64,000 nucleotides of DNA from Pseudomonas reinekei (GCF_001945365.1 NZ_MSTQ01000008.1:124001-188000); one strand, 5' to 3'; positions 9,819 through 24,772 are shown, numbered from the stretch's first letter. Notes: generated by a model from the letters alone, not told the origin. Translations and numbers: made by a program.

Positions 9819-10006
9819 GGCTTTTGGATATCCAGGGCAAAGAATGAATTAGGCATCAGGGTTCAGGCTAAAGGCGAACGACCCGCGCTTGAGAAAAAGC
9901 GGAAAAAAAACGCTGGGCATTATAAGCATTTTTCCGGTGCAGGCGTCATTGGCGGCTGCTGTCAAGACGGGCGGAGGGAACGCAACACATATTACAGAGT
10001 CCGTAA

Positions 10007-11094
<1,088 letters not shown>

Positions 11095-11095
<1 letters not shown>

Positions 11096-11661
11096 TGGCA
11101 CGGATCAATCTTTTACCCTGGCGCGAGGAACTGCGTGAACAACGCCGCAAACACTTTCTATTGATTCTGGTCGGCGTGCTTGTGGGGTCGACAGGCGCGG
11201 TATTGATCGCCAATCAGGCCATCAACAACGCCATCGACCGACAGGTTGCGCGCAACGATTACATCGGCAAACAGATCGTTGTGGTCGATGAGCGGATCAA
11301 GCAGATCAGTGAGCTCAAGGCTCGTCGCCAGCAGCTGGTAGAGCGCATGCGCATCATCCAGGACCTGCAAGGCAACCGACCGATCAGTGGGCGGATTTTT
11401 GATCAGCTCGCGCGTACTTTGCCGGACGGGGTCTATTTCACTGAAGTCAAAATGTCAGGCAAGACCTTGTCGATCAGCGGTGCGGCAGAATCGAACAATC
11501 GTGTTTCCGATCTGATGCGAAATCTGGATGCGTCCGATTGGTTCGATGCCCCCAGTCTGACCGAAGTGAAAGCGACCACCGCAGGTCAGCTGGATCAAGC
11601 CAACGTCTTTCAGTTGAGCGTGCGTCAGACGCAGCCTGCTGCCGTGGAGGGCGGGAAATGA
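11095..11661 (+). CDS. pilN: Type IV pilus assembly protein PilN
   Basis: A 188-residue bitopic protein. The short cytoplasmic N-terminus MARINLLPWREELR is the PilM-binding motif. It is followed by one membrane segment (about residues 22-44), a coiled coil and a periplasmic ferredoxin-like domain that pairs with PilO. It overlaps both neighbours by a few bases, so it is translationally coupled. Confidence 0.95.
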
Positions 11662-12281
11662 GCCTTACCCGGTGGTTCGAAGGGCTGCGCAAGATCGACA
11701 TCAATGAACTGGACACCAACAACATTGGTTCCTGGCCCCCCGCGATCAAGGTGTTGGTGGCTGTGTTACTGATGGTGCTGGTGCTGTCGCTGGGTTACAG
11801 CTTTTCCACCAGTGAGCTGCAGACCCAGCTTGATCTCAAGCGCGAAGAAGAGTCGACCCTCAAAGAGCAGTTCGCCACCAAGGCGCACATGGCGGCGAAC
11901 CTTGAGCTTTATACGCAACAGATGAAAGAGATGGAGAACTCCTTTGGTGTGCTGCTGCGTCAATTGCCCAGCGACACCGAAGTGCCTGGTCTGCTGGAAG
12001 ACATCACCCGCACCGGTCTGGGCAGTGGTCTGGAGTTTGAAGAAATCAAACTGCTGCCGGAGGTGACCCAGCCGTTCTACATCGAATTGCCGATCCAGAT
12101 TACCGTCACCGGCGCCTATCACGACCTCGCGACGTTCGTCAGCGGAGTGGCCGGGCTGCCGCGTATCGTCACCCTGCATGATTTCGACCTGTCCCCGGTC
12201 AATCCTGACGGCGGACCGAAACTGCGCATGAGCATCCTGGCCAAGACCTATCGCTACAACGACAAAGGGCTACGTCAATGA
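11658..12281 (+). CDS. pilO: Type IV pilus assembly protein PilO
   Basis: A 207-residue protein if started at the ATG at 11658, which overlaps the pilN stop (ATGA) and gives MSLTRWFEGLRK. It has a single membrane helix (about residues 32-52), then a periplasmic coiled coil and two small alpha/beta domains. It forms the PilN-PilO heterodimer in the inner-membrane alignment subcomplex. A longer upstream extension in the same frame lies inside pilN and is rejected as a start. Confidence 0.94.
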   Translation: MSLTRWFEGLRKIDINELDTNNIGSWPPAIKVLVAVLLMVLVLSLGYSFSTSELQTQLDLKREEESTLKEQFATKAHMAANLELYTQQMKEMENSFGVLLRQLPSDTEVPGLLEDITRTGLGSGLEFEEIKLLPEVTQPFYIELPIQITVTGAYHDLATFVSGVAGLPRIVTLHDFDLSPVNPDGGPKLRMSILAKTYRYNDKGLRQ

Positions 12282-12802
12282 GCCTTGTTCGCGGATTTAC
12301 CGTAGCGCTATTGCTGGTCGTCCTGGCCGGTTGCGGTGGCGAGGACTTCAGTGACCTGGACGCCTACATGAACGAAATGCGCCTGCGGGCGCCGGGAAAG
12401 ATTGAACCAACGCCGACATTCCGGTCTTACCCGACATTCACCTACAACGCGGCGAACCTGCGCAGCCCCTTTTCCCGGCAGGTCAGAATCGACCTGGCTG
12501 GTCAGAAACAAGGGTCGCGTAACGTCAAGCCAGACCCGAGCCGGGTCAAGCAATACCTCGAGGGTTTCAATATCGAGCAGTTTGAAATGGTCGGCACGAT
12601 TTCCAACGCGGCGGGCTCCTTTGCGCTGTTGCGCGGGGCCGGCGGGGTGCATCGGCTGAAGGTCGGCGATTACCTTGGGCGTAACGATGGGCGAATAGTC
12701 GCCATCAGCAGCACCCAGGTCGACGTGGTCGAAATCGTCCCGGATGGTGAAGGTGCCTGGCTGGAAAGACCGCGGACCCTCCCTTTGAAAGAACACTCAT
12801 AG
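12278..12802 (+). CDS. pilP: Type IV pilus pilotin-like lipoprotein PilP
   Basis: A 174-residue inner-membrane lipoprotein with a signal peptide ending in the lipobox LAGC (Cys at about residue 19). The C-terminal HR domain (about 90-160) contacts PilQ. It joins the PilNO dimer to the outer-membrane secretin and overlaps the end of pilO by four bases. Confidence 0.94.
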   Translation: MSLVRGFTVALLLVVLAGCGGEDFSDLDAYMNEMRLRAPGKIEPTPTFRSYPTFTYNAANLRSPFSRQVRIDLAGQKQGSRNVKPDPSRVKQYLEGFNIEQFEMVGTISNAAGSFALLRGAGGVHRLKVGDYLGRNDGRIVAISSTQVDVVEIVPDGEGAWLERPRTLPLKEHS

Positions 12803-12815
12803 TGGAACTCGAAAA

Positions 12816-14891
12816 ATGAACAGGATTTTCTCCACCCTCGGAATGTCGCTATGGATAGCGTTGCTGTCGCCGATGGTACAAGCGGCCAACCTCAAGGCGC
12901 TGGAGGTTGCAGCGCTGCCGGGCGACCGCATCGAGTTGAAGTTGGCGTTCGATGAGCCACCGCCGCCGCCCAATGGTTACACCACGGAGTCGCCCGCGCG
13001 GATCGCCATCGACCTGCCTGGCGTGGTCAGCCACTTGACCAGCAAGACCCGTGACCTGGGCGCCGGCAACGCCCGCAGCGCAACAGTGGTCGAGGCCAAG
13101 GATCGTACGCGGCTGATCATCAATCTGACCCAGCTGACGCCTTACAACACGCGCGTCGAAGGCAACAACCTGTTCGTCGTGGTCGGGCAGGGTGGCAAAA
13201 GCACGGTATCGCGACCGGTCGTCACCGCCATTGCGGCAACGCCCCCGGTGCGCCCGGCTGCGGCGGCAGGCAAGACCATTCGCGGCGTGGACTTCCAGCG
13301 CGGCACCCAGGGTGAAGGCAATGTGGTGATCGATTTGTCGGATCCTTCCATTGCGCCCGACATCCAGGAGCGCGAGGGCAAGATCATTCTCGGTTTCGCC
13401 AGGACCCGTTTGCCCGAACCATTGCGAGTGCGCCTGGATGTGAAGGATTTCGCCACGCCGGTGCAGTTCGTCAATGCCAATTCCACCGGCGACAGAGCCA
13501 CGATCACCATCGAGCCCAGCGGGGTCTTCGATTATTCGACCTTCCAGACCGACAACAAGCTGACCGTCAGCATCCGCCCGATGACCGCCGACGACCTGCA
13601 AAAACGTAACGCCGACCGTTACGCCTACAGCGGTGAAAAACTTTCGCTGAACTTCCAGGACATCGATGTGCGCTCGGTGCTGCAATTGATCGCCGATTTT
13701 ACCAATCTCAACCTGGTGGCCAGCGACACGGTGCAAGGCGGCATTACCCTGCGCCTGCAAAACGTCCCCTGGGACCAGGCACTGGATCTGGTGCTGAAAA
13801 CCAAGGGCCTGGACAAACGCAAAATCGGCAATGTCCTGCTGGTGGCGCCGGCCGATGAAATTGCCGCCCGTGAGCGCCAGGAGCTGGAGTCGCAAAAGCA
13901 AATCGCCGAACTCGCGCCGCTGCGTCGCGAGCTGCTTCAGGTCAACTATGCCAAGGCAGCCGATATCGCCAAGCTGTTTCAGTCGGTGACCAGTGCCGAG
14001 TCGAAAATCGACGAACGGGGTTCGATCACTGTCGATGAGCGCACCAACAACATCATCGCCTACCAGACCCAGGACCGACTCGACGAGCTGCGTCGGATCG
14101 TGGCGCAACTGGATATTCCGGTGCGGCAAGTGATGATCGAGGCGCGCATCGTCGAAGCCAACGTCGATTACGACAAAAGCCTGGGCGTGCGCTGGGGGGG
14201 CTCGATCCAGAACAAGGGCAACTGGAATACGTCGGGCGTCAGCAACGGTGCCAATGCGTCATCGACCATCGGCACGCCGGGCAGCACCAGCACCAATTCA
14301 CCGTTCGTCGACCTGGGGGCAGTCAACAATACCTCGGGAATCGGCATTGCCTTCATCACCGACAATGTCCTGCTGGACCTTGAGCTGACCGCCATGGAGA
14401 AAACCGGCAACGGCGAAATCGTCTCACAACCCAAGGTGGTCACGTCCGACAAGGAAACGGCGAAGATCCTCAAGGGCACCGAGATTCCCTATCAGGAAGC
14501 CAGCTCCAGCGGCGCCACCTCCGTGTCGTTCAAGGAGGCTTCGCTGTCGCTAGAGGTCACCCCGCAAATCACGCCGGACAACCGGATCATCATGGAGGTG
14601 AAGGTCACCAAGGACGAGCCGGACTACTTGAACAAGGTCCAGGATGTGCCGCCGATAAAGAAAAACGAAGTCAACGCCAAAGTCCTGGTCAATGATGGCG
14701 AGACCATCGTCATTGGTGGTGTTTTCTCAAATACTCAGAGCAAGGTTGTAGATAAGGTGCCATTTCTTGGCGATGTGCCGTATCTTGGCCGCCTTTTCCG
14801 GCGTGACGTGGTTTCGGAGAAAAAATCCGAGCTGTTGGTGTTTCTCACTCCGCGTATCATGAATAACCAGGCGATTGCTGTGAGTCGTTGA
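12816..14891 (+). CDS. pilQ: Type IV pilus secretin PilQ
   Basis: A 691-residue outer-membrane secretin. A signal peptide ends near VQA; two AMIN domains (about 25-260) target peptidoglycan. STN/N0 and N1 domains follow (for example [20 protein letters not shown]), then the secretin core with [11 protein letters not shown] and the C-terminal [15 protein letters not shown] signature. It is the last pil gene and is separated by only four bases from aroK. Confidence 0.96.
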   Translation: MNRIFSTLGMSLWIALLSPMVQAANLKALEVAALPGDRIELKLAFDEPPPPPNGYTTESPARIAIDLPGVVSHLTSKTRDLGAGNARSATVVEAKDRTRLIINLTQLTPYNTRVEGNNLFVVVGQGGKSTVSRPVVTAIAATPPVRPAAAAGKTIRGVDFQRGTQGEGNVVIDLSDPSIAPDIQEREGKIILGFARTRLPEPLRVRLDVKDFATPVQFVNANSTGDRATITIEPSGVFDYSTFQTDNKLTVSIRPMTADDLQKRNADRYAYSGEKLSLNFQDIDVRSVLQLIADFTNLNLVASDTVQGGITLRLQNVPWDQALDLVLKTKGLDKRKIGNVLLVAPADEIAARERQELESQKQIAELAPLRRELLQVNYAKAADIAKLFQSVTSAESKIDERGSITVDERTNNIIAYQTQDRLDELRRIVAQLDIPVRQVMIEARIVEANVDYDKSLGVRWGGSIQNKGNWNTSGVSNGANASSTIGTPGSTSTNSPFVDLGAVNNTSGIGIAFITDNVLLDLELTAMEKTGNGEIVSQPKVVTSDKETAKILKGTEIPYQEASSSGATSVSFKEASLSLEVTPQITPDNRIIMEVKVTKDEPDYLNKVQDVPPIKKNEVNAKVLVNDGETIVIGGVFSNTQSKVVDKVPFLGDVPYLGRLFRRDVVSEKKSELLVFLTPRIMNNQAIAVSR

Positions 14892-14895
14892 TTCT

Positions 14896-15414
14896 GTGCG
14901 AAATTTGATTCTTGTAGGACCGATGGGCGCTGGAAAAAGCACCATCGGCCGGTTGCTGGCCAAAGAGCTGCGCTTGCCATTCAAAGATTCCGATAAGGAA
15001 ATTGAATTACGCACGGGCGCCAATATCCCATGGATCTTCGATAAAGAAGGCGAACCGGGCTTTCGTGATCGCGAGCAGGCCATGATTGCCGAGCTGTGCG
15101 ATTACGACGGCGTGGTGCTGGCGACCGGTGGAGGTGCTGTCATGCGCGAGGCCAATCGTCGGGCACTGCACGCCGGCGGTCGCGTGGTCTATCTGCATGC
15201 CTCCGTCGAGCAGCAGGTCGGGCGCACCGCTCGCGACCGCAATCGTCCCTTGCTTCGCACCGCCGACCCGGCCAAGACCCTTCGGGACCTGCTGGCGATC
15301 CGCGATCCGCTTTATCGGGAAATCGCCGATCTGGTGGTGGAAACCGATGAGCGGCCACCGCGAATGGTCGTGCTCGATATTCTGGAACGTCTGCAGCAGC
15401 TGCCGCCCCGTTAA
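14896..15414 (+). CDS. aroK: Shikimate kinase
   Basis: A 172-residue kinase that phosphorylates shikimate in aromatic amino acid synthesis. The P-loop is GPMGAGKST (residues 8-16); DSDKE and GGGAV line the shikimate site, and RNRPLL is the lid arginine segment. The start is GTG at 14896, and the gene lies immediately after pilQ, so it is probably cotranscribed with the pil genes. A 151-base gap precedes aroB. Confidence 0.96.
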   Translation: MRNLILVGPMGAGKSTIGRLLAKELRLPFKDSDKEIELRTGANIPWIFDKEGEPGFRDREQAMIAELCDYDGVVLATGGGAVMREANRRALHAGGRVVYLHASVEQQVGRTARDRNRPLLRTADPAKTLRDLLAIRDPLYREIADLVVETDERPPRMVVLDILERLQQLPPR

Positions 15415-15565
15415 AGCGCCGCACGAAATGCGCTATCCTCGGCGTCCCGCCATGACCGCACACGGTTGTGGCGGCTGGCTACCGAACGGCGTCACACCAG
15501 CTGAGGCCGTGGACATTCGTTAATTCAAGGCAGGACGCCTGATTCCATCTTCACTGTGGGGACAC

Positions 15566-16666
15566 ATGCAGACACTCAAGGTCGATCTAGGCGAGCGCAG
15601 CTACCCGATTCACATTGGCGAAGGTTTGTTGGATCAGCCTGAGCTGCTGGCCCCGCATATTCGCGGACGGCAAGTGGCGATCATCTCCAACGAAACCGTT
15701 GCGCCGCTCTATCTCGAACGTCTGACCCGCAGTCTGGCGCAGTTCTCGGTGATTTCCGTGGTGTTGCCCGATGGTGAAGCCTTCAAGACCTGGGAAACCC
15801 TGCAACTGATCTTCGACGGCCTGCTGACCGCCCGGCACGATCGCCGCACCACCGTGATCGCCCTTGGCGGCGGCGTGATTGGTGACATGGCCGGTTTTGC
15901 TGCCGCTTGTTACCAGCGCGGTGTTGATTTCATTCAGGTCCCGACCACGCTGTTGTCGCAAGTCGACTCTTCCGTGGGCGGCAAGACCGGGATCAACCAT
16001 CCGCTGGGCAAGAACATGGTTGGCGCCTTCTATCAGCCGAACGTCGTGCTGATCGACACCGCTTCCCTCAATACCCTGCCGGCCCGGGAACTGTCTGCCG
16101 GCCTGGCTGAGGTCATCAAGTACGGGCTGATCTGCGACGAGCCGTTCCTGACCTGGCTCGAAGACAACGTCGATCGCCTGCGCAACCTGGACCAACAGGC
16201 CCTGACTTACGCCATCGAACGTTCCTGCGCGGCCAAGGCTGCGGTGGTCGGTGCCGACGAAAAAGAGACCGGTGTGCGAGCCACGCTCAACCTCGGTCAC
16301 ACCTTCGGTCATGCCATCGAAACCCACATGGGCTATGGTGTCTGGCTTCACGGTGAAGCCGTGGCGACTGGCACCGTAATGGCGCTTGAGATGTCCGCGC
16401 GCCTGGGCTGGATCAGTGAGCAGGAGCGCGATCGCGGTATTCGTTTGTTCCAGCGCGCCGGGTTGCCGGTCATCCCGCCTGAAGAGATGACCGAGGCCGA
16501 TTTCCTCGAACACATGGCAATTGATAAAAAAGTGATCGACGGTCGTTTGCGCCTGGTGCTGCTGCGCCACATGGGCGAAGCAGTGGTGACCGACGATTAT
16601 CCGAAAGAGGTTCTACAGGCCACGCTGGGAGCGGATTACCGCGCCCTGGCTCAGCTTAAAGGTTAA
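15566..16666 (+). CDS. aroB: 3-dehydroquinate synthase
   Basis: A 366-residue NAD+- and zinc-dependent enzyme that makes 3-dehydroquinate from DAHP, the second step of the shikimate pathway. It shows the NAD-binding [30 protein letters not shown], and the zinc ligands in [12 protein letters not shown] with HGEAV. It is followed after ten bases by damX. Confidence 0.97.
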   Translation: MQTLKVDLGERSYPIHIGEGLLDQPELLAPHIRGRQVAIISNETVAPLYLERLTRSLAQFSVISVVLPDGEAFKTWETLQLIFDGLLTARHDRRTTVIALGGGVIGDMAGFAAACYQRGVDFIQVPTTLLSQVDSSVGGKTGINHPLGKNMVGAFYQPNVVLIDTASLNTLPARELSAGLAEVIKYGLICDEPFLTWLEDNVDRLRNLDQQALTYAIERSCAAKAAVVGADEKETGVRATLNLGHTFGHAIETHMGYGVWLHGEAVATGTVMALEMSARLGWISEQERDRGIRLFQRAGLPVIPPEEMTEADFLEHMAIDKKVIDGRLRLVLLRHMGEAVVTDDYPKEVLQATLGADYRALAQLKG

Positions 16667-16676
16667 TAAGAACGCG

Positions 16677-18272
16677 ATGACTAGTTTGCATGCCGACGAG
16701 GCTTTCCTCGGCCATTACCAGTTGAGTCATGACCCTTTCGCTCCACGGGTGCCTGGCTTCAAGTTTTTCCCGGCCCAGCGCAAGCCCGTGCTGGGGCAGT
16801 TGCATCACCTGGCGCGTTACAGCCAGTTGCTGCTGGTGGTCACGGGGCCACAAGGCAGTGGCAAAACCCTGCTGCGTCAGGCTTTGGTGGCCAGCACCAA
16901 TAAACAGTCGGTGCAGAGCGTGGTGGTGTCCGCCCGTGGCGCCGGCGATTCGGCGGGTGTGCTGCGTCAGGTCGCCCAGGCGCTGGACGTTGCCCAGCCT
17001 GAGATCGGCGCCATCCTGGCTCAGGTGGTGCAACTGGCGCTGACCGGTCAGGAGGTCTATCTGCTGGTGGATGACGCCGAGCAGCTCGATGAATCCGCGC
17101 TCGAAGCGTTGATGGCGCTGGGTGCCGGTGCACCGGAAGGACGCCCGCATGTGTTCCTGTTCGGCGAGTCGTCGTTGATTGCCCAACTCGAGCAATTGAG
17201 CCTCGAGGAAGAGCGCTTCCACGTCATCGAGCTGCAGCCTTACACCGAAGAAGAAACCCGCGAATACCTGGACCAGCGCCTTGAAGGTGCGGGTCGGGGT
17301 ATCGAACTTTTCACCGCGGATCAGATCTCTGATATTCACGAAAGCTCCGAGGGTTGGCCTGGCAATATCAACCAGGTTGCCCGCGATGCAATGATCGAAG
17401 CCATGATTGCCAGCCGCTCAGCGGTGAAACGTCCAAGTATGGGGTTCAATATGCCGAAGAAACACGTATTGGCGATTTCCGCCGTCGTCGTGGTCGCGGT
17501 AGCCGCCGCCTGGTTGATGCCGGGTCGCAGCAAGGCACCGACCACGGGTGCTCCGGCCAACGAACAGGCGCAATTGCCGCTCGGCCAGGGTGCGCCTCAG
17601 TCGAACGGTGGTGCGCCAGCCGTCGAATTTGCCGGCAATACGCAGCCAATGCCGCTGCCGTTGGTCGGTAACTCGCAGCCTGTCATGCGGGGGCCTCTGG
17701 CTGAAGCGGCGGGTGGTATCACCGAAGGCGACGATGGCGTTCCGCTTGAAGGTTCCAGCGAGACCCCGCCGACCGTCACCACCACCACTGCGCCGCCTGC
17801 GGGCGTTCCGGCCGGCCCTGCGCCGACGCCGGTGACCAAGCCGGTTCCGGCACCGACTCAGGTTGCTACCGCCAAACCTGCGCCAGTTCCGGCGCCTGCC
17901 GCCAAGCCTGCCCCGGCGCCTGCGAAACCGGCCGTCGCCGCGGCCAAGCCTGTCGAGAAACCAGCCGCCGCCACCAAGGCAGCGGGTGGTACCTGGTACG
18001 CCGGACAGGCGCCGGGTAACTACGTGGTGCAGATCCTCGGCACCAGCTCCGAAGCGGCTGCGCAAAACTTCGTCAAGGAGCAGGGCGGCGAGTACCGGTA
18101 CTTCAAGAAAGTACTGAACGGCAAACCGCTTTACGTCATCACCTACGGCAGTTTCAGCAACCGCGATGCAGCCGTTTCCGCCATCAAGGCCTTGCCAGCG
18201 AAGGTTCAGGCTGGTAAACCTTGGCCTCGCACTGTCGCCAGCGTCCAACAGGAACTGGCAACAACTCGCTGA
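16677..18272 (+). CDS. damX: DamX-like AAA/SPOR cell-division protein
   Basis: A 531-residue bitopic protein. The N-terminal AAA domain has Walker A GPQGSGKT (about residues 57-64) and Walker B LLVDDAEQ. One transmembrane helix follows (AISAVVVVAVAAAWLM, about 265-280), then a long Pro/Ala-rich periplasmic linker and a C-terminal SPOR domain (about 440-525) that binds denuded septal glycan. The position after aroB is the usual one for damX. The linker is low complexity. Confidence 0.88.
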   Translation: MTSLHADEAFLGHYQLSHDPFAPRVPGFKFFPAQRKPVLGQLHHLARYSQLLLVVTGPQGSGKTLLRQALVASTNKQSVQSVVVSARGAGDSAGVLRQVAQALDVAQPEIGAILAQVVQLALTGQEVYLLVDDAEQLDESALEALMALGAGAPEGRPHVFLFGESSLIAQLEQLSLEEERFHVIELQPYTEEETREYLDQRLEGAGRGIELFTADQISDIHESSEGWPGNINQVARDAMIEAMIASRSAVKRPSMGFNMPKKHVLAISAVVVVAVAAAWLMPGRSKAPTTGAPANEQAQLPLGQGAPQSNGGAPAVEFAGNTQPMPLPLVGNSQPVMRGPLAEAAGGITEGDDGVPLEGSSETPPTVTTTTAPPAGVPAGPAPTPVTKPVPAPTQVATAKPAPVPAPAAKPAPAPAKPAVAAAKPVEKPAAATKAAGGTWYAGQAPGNYVVQILGTSSEAAAQNFVKEQGGEYRYFKKVLNGKPLYVITYGSFSNRDAAVSAIKALPAKVQAGKPWPRTVASVQQELATTR

Positions 18273-18278
18273 AGATTC

Positions 18279-18299
18279 GGCGGCCTTACCCAGGCCGCC
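18279..18299. terminator. Hairpin after damX
   Basis: GGCGGCCT, loop TACCC, then AGGCCGCC: a perfect 8-bp GC stem seven bases after the damX stop. No T run follows, so it may be a weak or Rho-assisted terminator. Confidence 0.55.
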
Positions 18300-18621
18300 T
18301 CTCCAAGCACCTCAAAATTTCTGCACGGCATGCCGCCTCTACAGGCCGCGTGCCTTGTGGTGTCTGCGTCACAGTAGTCTTTGAGTCGTTGCGGTCAGAA
18401 TTAAAAAAGTTTTGACTAGCACAGCAGATCGCTTTAAACCTTTCACAAATGCGACATAGATTTGCGACATTTCGTCGTCAAATTTGTGAGCCTCCGTGTC
18501 GGTGTGTACAATGACCTCCCTTTTGCCTCTGCAAAGCTGGCGTACGTTCGGCGTGGATGGTAAGTGGTTGAATTGAAAAGAAATTTGCCTCGATGAGAGG
18601 CAGCCTGGTGAGAAAGTGTCT
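18300..18621 (+). other. gltB upstream region without a gene
   Basis: About 320 bases with no convincing coding sequence. It is richer in A and T than its neighbours and must hold the gltBD promoter. A TTGACT at 18412-18417 with TTTAAA about 15 bases on is a weak -35/-10 candidate. Confidence 0.4.
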
Positions 18622-21600
18622 ATGAAAGCAGGTCTGTACCAACCAGATGAATTCAAGGATAACTGCGGTTTCGGCCTGATAGCCCACATGCAGGGCGAGC
18701 CCAGTCATACCCTTTTGCAAACGGCCATCGAGGCCCTGACCTGCATGACCCACCGCGGTGGGATTAATGCCGACGGCAAGACCGGTGACGGTTGCGGTCT
18801 GCTGATTCAAAAGCCGGACGTGTTCCTGCGAGCCATCGCCCAGGAAACATTCGGCGTCGACCTGCCCAAGCAATATGCCGTGGGCATGGTCTTCTTCAAC
18901 CAGGACCCGGTCAAAGCCGAAGCCGCTCGCGAGAACATGAACCGCGAGATCCTGGCTGCCGGCCTGCATCTCGTCGGCTGGCGCAAAGTGCCGATCGACA
19001 CCAGCGTCCTCGGTCGCCTGGCCCTTGAGCGTCTGCCGCAGATCGAGCAAGTGTTCATCGGCGGTGAAGGCCTGAGCGATCAGGACATGGCCGTCAAGCT
19101 GTTCACCTCTCGTCGCCGTTCGTCCGTGGCCAACGCCGCTGACACCGACCACTACGTCTGCAGCTTTTCGCAAAAGACCATCATTTATAAAGGCCTGATG
19201 ATGCCGGCGGATCTCACCGCCTTCTATCCAGACCTGAGCGATGAGCGCCTGCAAACCTCGATTTGCGTGTTCCACCAGCGCTTCTCCACCAACACCCTGC
19301 CGAAATGGCCGCTGGCTCAACCGTTCCGCTTCCTGGCGCACAACGGCGAGATCAATACCATCACCGGCAACCGCAACTGGGCCGTGGCCCGTCGCACCAA
19401 GTTCAGCAACGATCTGATGGACCTGGAAGAGCTCGGCCCGCTGGTCAACCGCGTCGGTTCCGACTCTTCGAGCATGGACAACATGCTCGAGCTGATGGTC
19501 ACCGGTGGCATCGATCTGTTCCGTGGCGTGCGGATGATCATTCCGCCTGCGTGGCAGAACGTCGAAACCATGGACCCCGACCTGCGTGCGTTCTACGAAT
19601 ACAACTCGATGCACATGGAACCGTGGGACGGCCCGGCCGGTGTGGTAATGACCGACGGTCGCTACGCGGTGTGCCTGCTCGACCGTAACGGTCTACGCCC
19701 GGCGCGTTGGGTTACCACCAAGAACGGCTTCATCACCCTGGCGTCCGAAATCGGTGTCTGGAACTACCAGCCTGAAGACGTGCTCGCCAAGGGGCGCGTT
19801 GGCCCGGGCCAGATCTTTGCCGTGGACACCGAAACCGGTCAGATCCTCGACACCGATGCGATCGACAACCGCCTGAAGTCCCGTCATCCGTACAAACAAT
19901 GGCTGCGCAAGAATGCCCTGCGCATTCAGGCGACCATGGAAGACAATGACCACGGTTCGGCGTTCTACGACGTCGATCAGCTCAAGCAATACATGAAGAT
20001 GTACCAGGTCACGTTCGAAGAGCGCGACCAGGTGCTGCGTCCGCTCGGCGAACAGGGCTACGAAGCCGTGGGCTCGATGGGCGACGATACGCCGATGGCC
20101 GTGCTGTCCCAGCGCGTGCGCACGCCGTACGACTATTTCCGCCAGCAGTTCGCACAGGTGACCAACCCGCCGATCGACCCGCTGCGTGAAGCGATCGTTA
20201 TGTCGCTGGAGATCTGCCTCGGTGCCGAACGCAACATCTTCCAGGAGTCGCCGGAACACGCTTCGCGCGTGATCCTCAGCTCGCCGGTCATTTCCCCGGC
20301 CAAGTGGCGTTCGCTGATGAACCTTGATCGTCCGGGCTTCGAGCGCACGATCATCGACCTCAACTACGACGAAAGCGTCGGCCTCGAAGCGGCGATCCGC
20401 AACGTGGCCGATCAGGCTGAAGAAGCCGTGCGCGCCGGTCGTACCCAGGTCGTGCTGAGTGACCGTCACATCGCTCCGGGCAAGCTGCCGATCCACGCAT
20501 CCTTGGCCACCGGCGCGGTCCACCACCGCCTGACCGAAAAAGGCCTGCGTTGCGACTCCAACATCCTCGTGGAAACCGCGACCGCTCGCGATCCGCACCA
20601 CTTCGCCGTGTTGATCGGTTTCGGCGCCTCTGCCGTTTATCCGTTCCTGGCTTACGAAGTGCTGGGCGACCTGATCCGTACCGGTGAAGTGCTGGGCGAC
20701 CTCTACGAGGTGTTCAAGAACTACCGTAAAGGCATCACCAAAGGCTTGCTCAAGATCCTGTCGAAGATGGGTATCTCGACCATCACGTCGTACCGTGGTG
20801 CGCAGTTGTTCGAAGCCATCGGCCTGTCCGAGGAAGTCTGCAACCTGAGCTTCCGCGGCGTGCCAAGCCGTATCAAAGGTGCGCGTTTCGTCGACATCGA
20901 AGCCGAGCAGAAAGCACTTGCCGCCGAAGCCTGGAGTCCGCGCAAGCCGATCCAGCAAGGCGGCCTGTTGAAGTTCGTCCACGGTGGCGAATATCACGCG
21001 TACAACCCGGACGTGGTCAACACCCTGCAAGCCGCCGTGCAGCAGGGCGACTACAGCAAGTTCAAGGAATACACGTCGCTGGTGGATAACCGCCCGGTGT
21101 CGATGATCCGCGACCTGCTGAAAGTCAAAACCCTCGACACTCCGCTGGACATCAGCGAAATCGAACCGCTGGAATCGGTGCTCAAGCGCTTCGACTCCGC
21201 CGGCATCTCCCTGGGTGCGCTGTCGCCGGAAGCTCACGAAGCCCTGGCCGAAGCCATGAACCGCCTCGGTGCGCGTTCCAACTCCGGTGAAGGCGGCGAA
21301 GACCCGGCGCGCTACGGCACCATCAAGAGCTCGAAAATCAAACAGGTCGCGACTGGCCGTTTCGGTGTGACCCCGGAATACCTGGTCAACGCTGAAGTGC
21401 TGCAGATCAAGGTTGCCCAAGGCGCCAAGCCGGGCGAGGGCGGTCAACTGCCAGGCGGCAAGGTCAACGGTCTGATCGCCAAGCTGCGTTACGCCGTGCC
21501 GGGCGTGACCCTGATTTCGCCACCGCCGCACCACGACATCTACTCGATCGAAGACTTGTCGCAGCTGATTTTCGACCTGAAACAAGTCAACCCGAAAGCG

Positions 21601-23067
21601 CTGGTCTCGGTGAAGCTGGTAGCAGAAGCCGGCGTCGGCACCATTGCCGCCGGTGTGGCCAAGGCCTATGCGGACTTGATCACCATCTCCGGCTACGACG
21701 GTGGTACCGGTGCATCGCCTCTGACCTCGATCAAATACGCGGGCGCGCCGTGGGAACTCGGCCTCGCCGAAACCCACCAGACCCTGCGTGGCAACGACCT
21801 GCGCGGCAAAGTCCGGGTACAAACCGACGGCGGCCTGAAAACCGGCCTCGACGTGATCAAGGCCGCCATTCTCGGCGCTGAAAGCTTCGGCTTCGGCACC
21901 GCGCCAATGATCGCCCTGGGCTGCAAATACTTGCGCATCTGCCACCTGAACAACTGCGCCACCGGCGTCGCGACTCAGAACGAGAAGCTGCGCAAGGATC
22001 ACTACATCGGTACCGTCGACATGGTGGTGAATTTCTTCACCTACGTCGCCGAGGAAACCCGTGAGTGGCTGGCCAAGCTGGGCGTGCGCTCCCTCGAAGA
22101 GCTGATCGGCCGTACCGATCTGCTGGAAGTCCTCGAAGGGCAGACCGCCAAGCAACATCACCTGGACCTGACGCCGTTGCTGGGCAGCGACCATGTGCCG
22201 GCGGACAAACCGCAGTTCTGCGGCGTGGAACGCAACCCGCCGTTCGATAAAGGCCTGCTGGCCGAGAAAATGGTCGACATGGCCACCTCGGCGATCAACG
22301 ACCTGAGCGGCGCTGAATTCGAACTGGATATCTGCAACTGCGACCGTTCGATCGGCGCGCGGATTTCCGGCGAAATCGCCCGCAAGCACGGCAATCAGGG
22401 CATGGCCAGCGCGCCAATCACCTTCCGCTTCAAGGGTACGGCGGGTCAGAGCTTCGGCGTCTGGAACGCCGGCGGCCTGAACATGTACCTGGAAGGCGAC
22501 GCCAACGACTACGTCGGCAAAGGCATGACCGGCGGCAAGCTGGTCATCGTTCCGCCGAAGGGCAGCGTCTACAAGACTCAGGACAGTGCCATCATCGGCA
22601 ACACCTGCCTGTACGGCGCCACCGGCGGCAAGCTGTTCGCCGCCGGCACCGCGGGCGAGCGTTTCGCCGTGCGTAACTCCGGTGCCCACACCGTTGTGGA
22701 AGGCACTGGTGATCACTGCTGCGAGTACATGACCGGTGGTTTCGTCTGCGTCCTGGGCAAGACCGGTTACAACTTCGGCTCTGGCATGACCGGTGGTTTC
22801 GCCTACGTGCTCGACCAGGACAACACCTTCGTTGACCGGGTCAACCATGAACTGGTGGAAATCCAGCGGATCAGCGGCGAGGCGATGGAAGCCTACCGTA
22901 GCCATTTGCAACGCGTGCTGAACGAGTACGTCGAGGAAACCGACAGCGAGTGGGGTCGTGAACTCGCCGAGAACCTCGATGATTACGTACGTCGTTTCTG
23001 GCTGGTCAAGCCTAAGGCTGCCAACCTGAAATCGTTGCTTTCCAGCACCCGTGCCAACCCGCAGTGA
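18622..23067 (+). CDS. gltB: Glutamate synthase (NADPH) large subunit
   Basis: A protein of 1481 residues that makes two glutamates from glutamine and 2-oxoglutarate with GltD. The ATG at 18622 gives [14 protein letters not shown] before Cys15, which becomes the N-terminal nucleophile of the glutaminase domain after propeptide removal; a GTG at 18616 would add two residues. Further on come the central domain, the FMN-binding synthase domain with the Fe-S cysteines ([15 protein letters not shown]) and the C-terminal beta-helix repeats ([14 protein letters not shown]). It is followed by gltD after 33 bases. Confidence 0.97.
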   Translation: MKAGLYQPDEFKDNCGFGLIAHMQGEPSHTLLQTAIEALTCMTHRGGINADGKTGDGCGLLIQKPDVFLRAIAQETFGVDLPKQYAVGMVFFNQDPVKAEAARENMNREILAAGLHLVGWRKVPIDTSVLGRLALERLPQIEQVFIGGEGLSDQDMAVKLFTSRRRSSVANAADTDHYVCSFSQKTIIYKGLMMPADLTAFYPDLSDERLQTSICVFHQRFSTNTLPKWPLAQPFRFLAHNGEINTITGNRNWAVARRTKFSNDLMDLEELGPLVNRVGSDSSSMDNMLELMVTGGIDLFRGVRMIIPPAWQNVETMDPDLRAFYEYNSMHMEPWDGPAGVVMTDGRYAVCLLDRNGLRPARWVTTKNGFITLASEIGVWNYQPEDVLAKGRVGPGQIFAVDTETGQILDTDAIDNRLKSRHPYKQWLRKNALRIQATMEDNDHGSAFYDVDQLKQYMKMYQVTFEERDQVLRPLGEQGYEAVGSMGDDTPMAVLSQRVRTPYDYFRQQFAQVTNPPIDPLREAIVMSLEICLGAERNIFQESPEHASRVILSSPVISPAKWRSLMNLDRPGFERTIIDLNYDESVGLEAAIRNVADQAEEAVRAGRTQVVLSDRHIAPGKLPIHASLATGAVHHRLTEKGLRCDSNILVETATARDPHHFAVLIGFGASAVYPFLAYEVLGDLIRTGEVLGDLYEVFKNYRKGITKGLLKILSKMGISTITSYRGAQLFEAIGLSEEVCNLSFRGVPSRIKGARFVDIEAEQKALAAEAWSPRKPIQQGGLLKFVHGGEYHAYNPDVVNTLQAAVQQGDYSKFKEYTSLVDNRPVSMIRDLLKVKTLDTPLDISEIEPLESVLKRFDSAGISLGALSPEAHEALAEAMNRLGARSNSGEGGEDPARYGTIKSSKIKQVATGRFGVTPEYLVNAEVLQIKVAQGAKPGEGGQLPGGKVNGLIAKLRYAVPGVTLISPPPHHDIYSIEDLSQLIFDLKQVNPKALVSVKLVAEAGVGTIAAGVAKAYADLITISGYDGGTGASPLTSIKYAGAPWELGLAETHQTLRGNDLRGKVRVQTDGGLKTGLDVIKAAILGAESFGFGTAPMIALGCKYLRICHLNNCATGVATQNEKLRKDHYIGTVDMVVNFFTYVAEETREWLAKLGVRSLEELIGRTDLLEVLEGQTAKQHHLDLTPLLGSDHVPADKPQFCGVERNPPFDKGLLAEKMVDMATSAINDLSGAEFELDICNCDRSIGARISGEIARKHGNQGMASAPITFRFKGTAGQSFGVWNAGGLNMYLEGDANDYVGKGMTGGKLVIVPPKGSVYKTQDSAIIGNTCLYGATGGKLFAAGTAGERFAVRNSGAHTVVEGTGDHCCEYMTGGFVCVLGKTGYNFGSGMTGGFAYVLDQDNTFVDRVNHELVEIQRISGEAMEAYRSHLQRVLNEYVEETDSEWGRELAENLDDYVRRFWLVKPKAANLKSLLSSTRANPQ

Positions 23068-24519
<1,452 letters not shown>

Positions 24520-24550
24520 GCCCGATCCAGAGCCAAATGCAGTAACCCCT

Positions 24551-24638
24551 GTGGGAGCGAGCCTGCTCGCGAAAGCGGTCTGTCAGCCAACATCGATGTT
24601 GGATGTACAGGCCCCTTCGCGAGCAGGCTCGCTCCCAC
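24551..24638. repeat. REP pair (inverted)
   Basis: GTGGGAGCGAGCCTGCTCGC plus GAA at 24551-24573, with its exact reverse complement at 24616-24638. It sits between gltD and hemE; the rest of that 253-base gap shows no gene. Confidence 0.85.
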
Positions 24639-24772
24639 CGTTGTTTCGTGGTGTTGCTGAATGCCGTGTTTACCCGCGACAAATTGACCCGATAGACAAA
24701 AGGTGCGGCGCTTGCCGTGCCTTTTGCCTCCGGCTCTGAGAAAATGCCCGCACTTTTTTTCCGGATGCCGAC

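Noticed and set aside
19693..22911. 1072-codon minus-strand open frame inside gltB
   Set aside because: Antisense to a well-conserved gltB. Long shadows are expected at this GC content.
24551..24638. Possible CRISPR or attachment repeats
   Set aside because: The repeats are inverted REP pairs scattered through intergenic gaps, not direct repeats with spacers.
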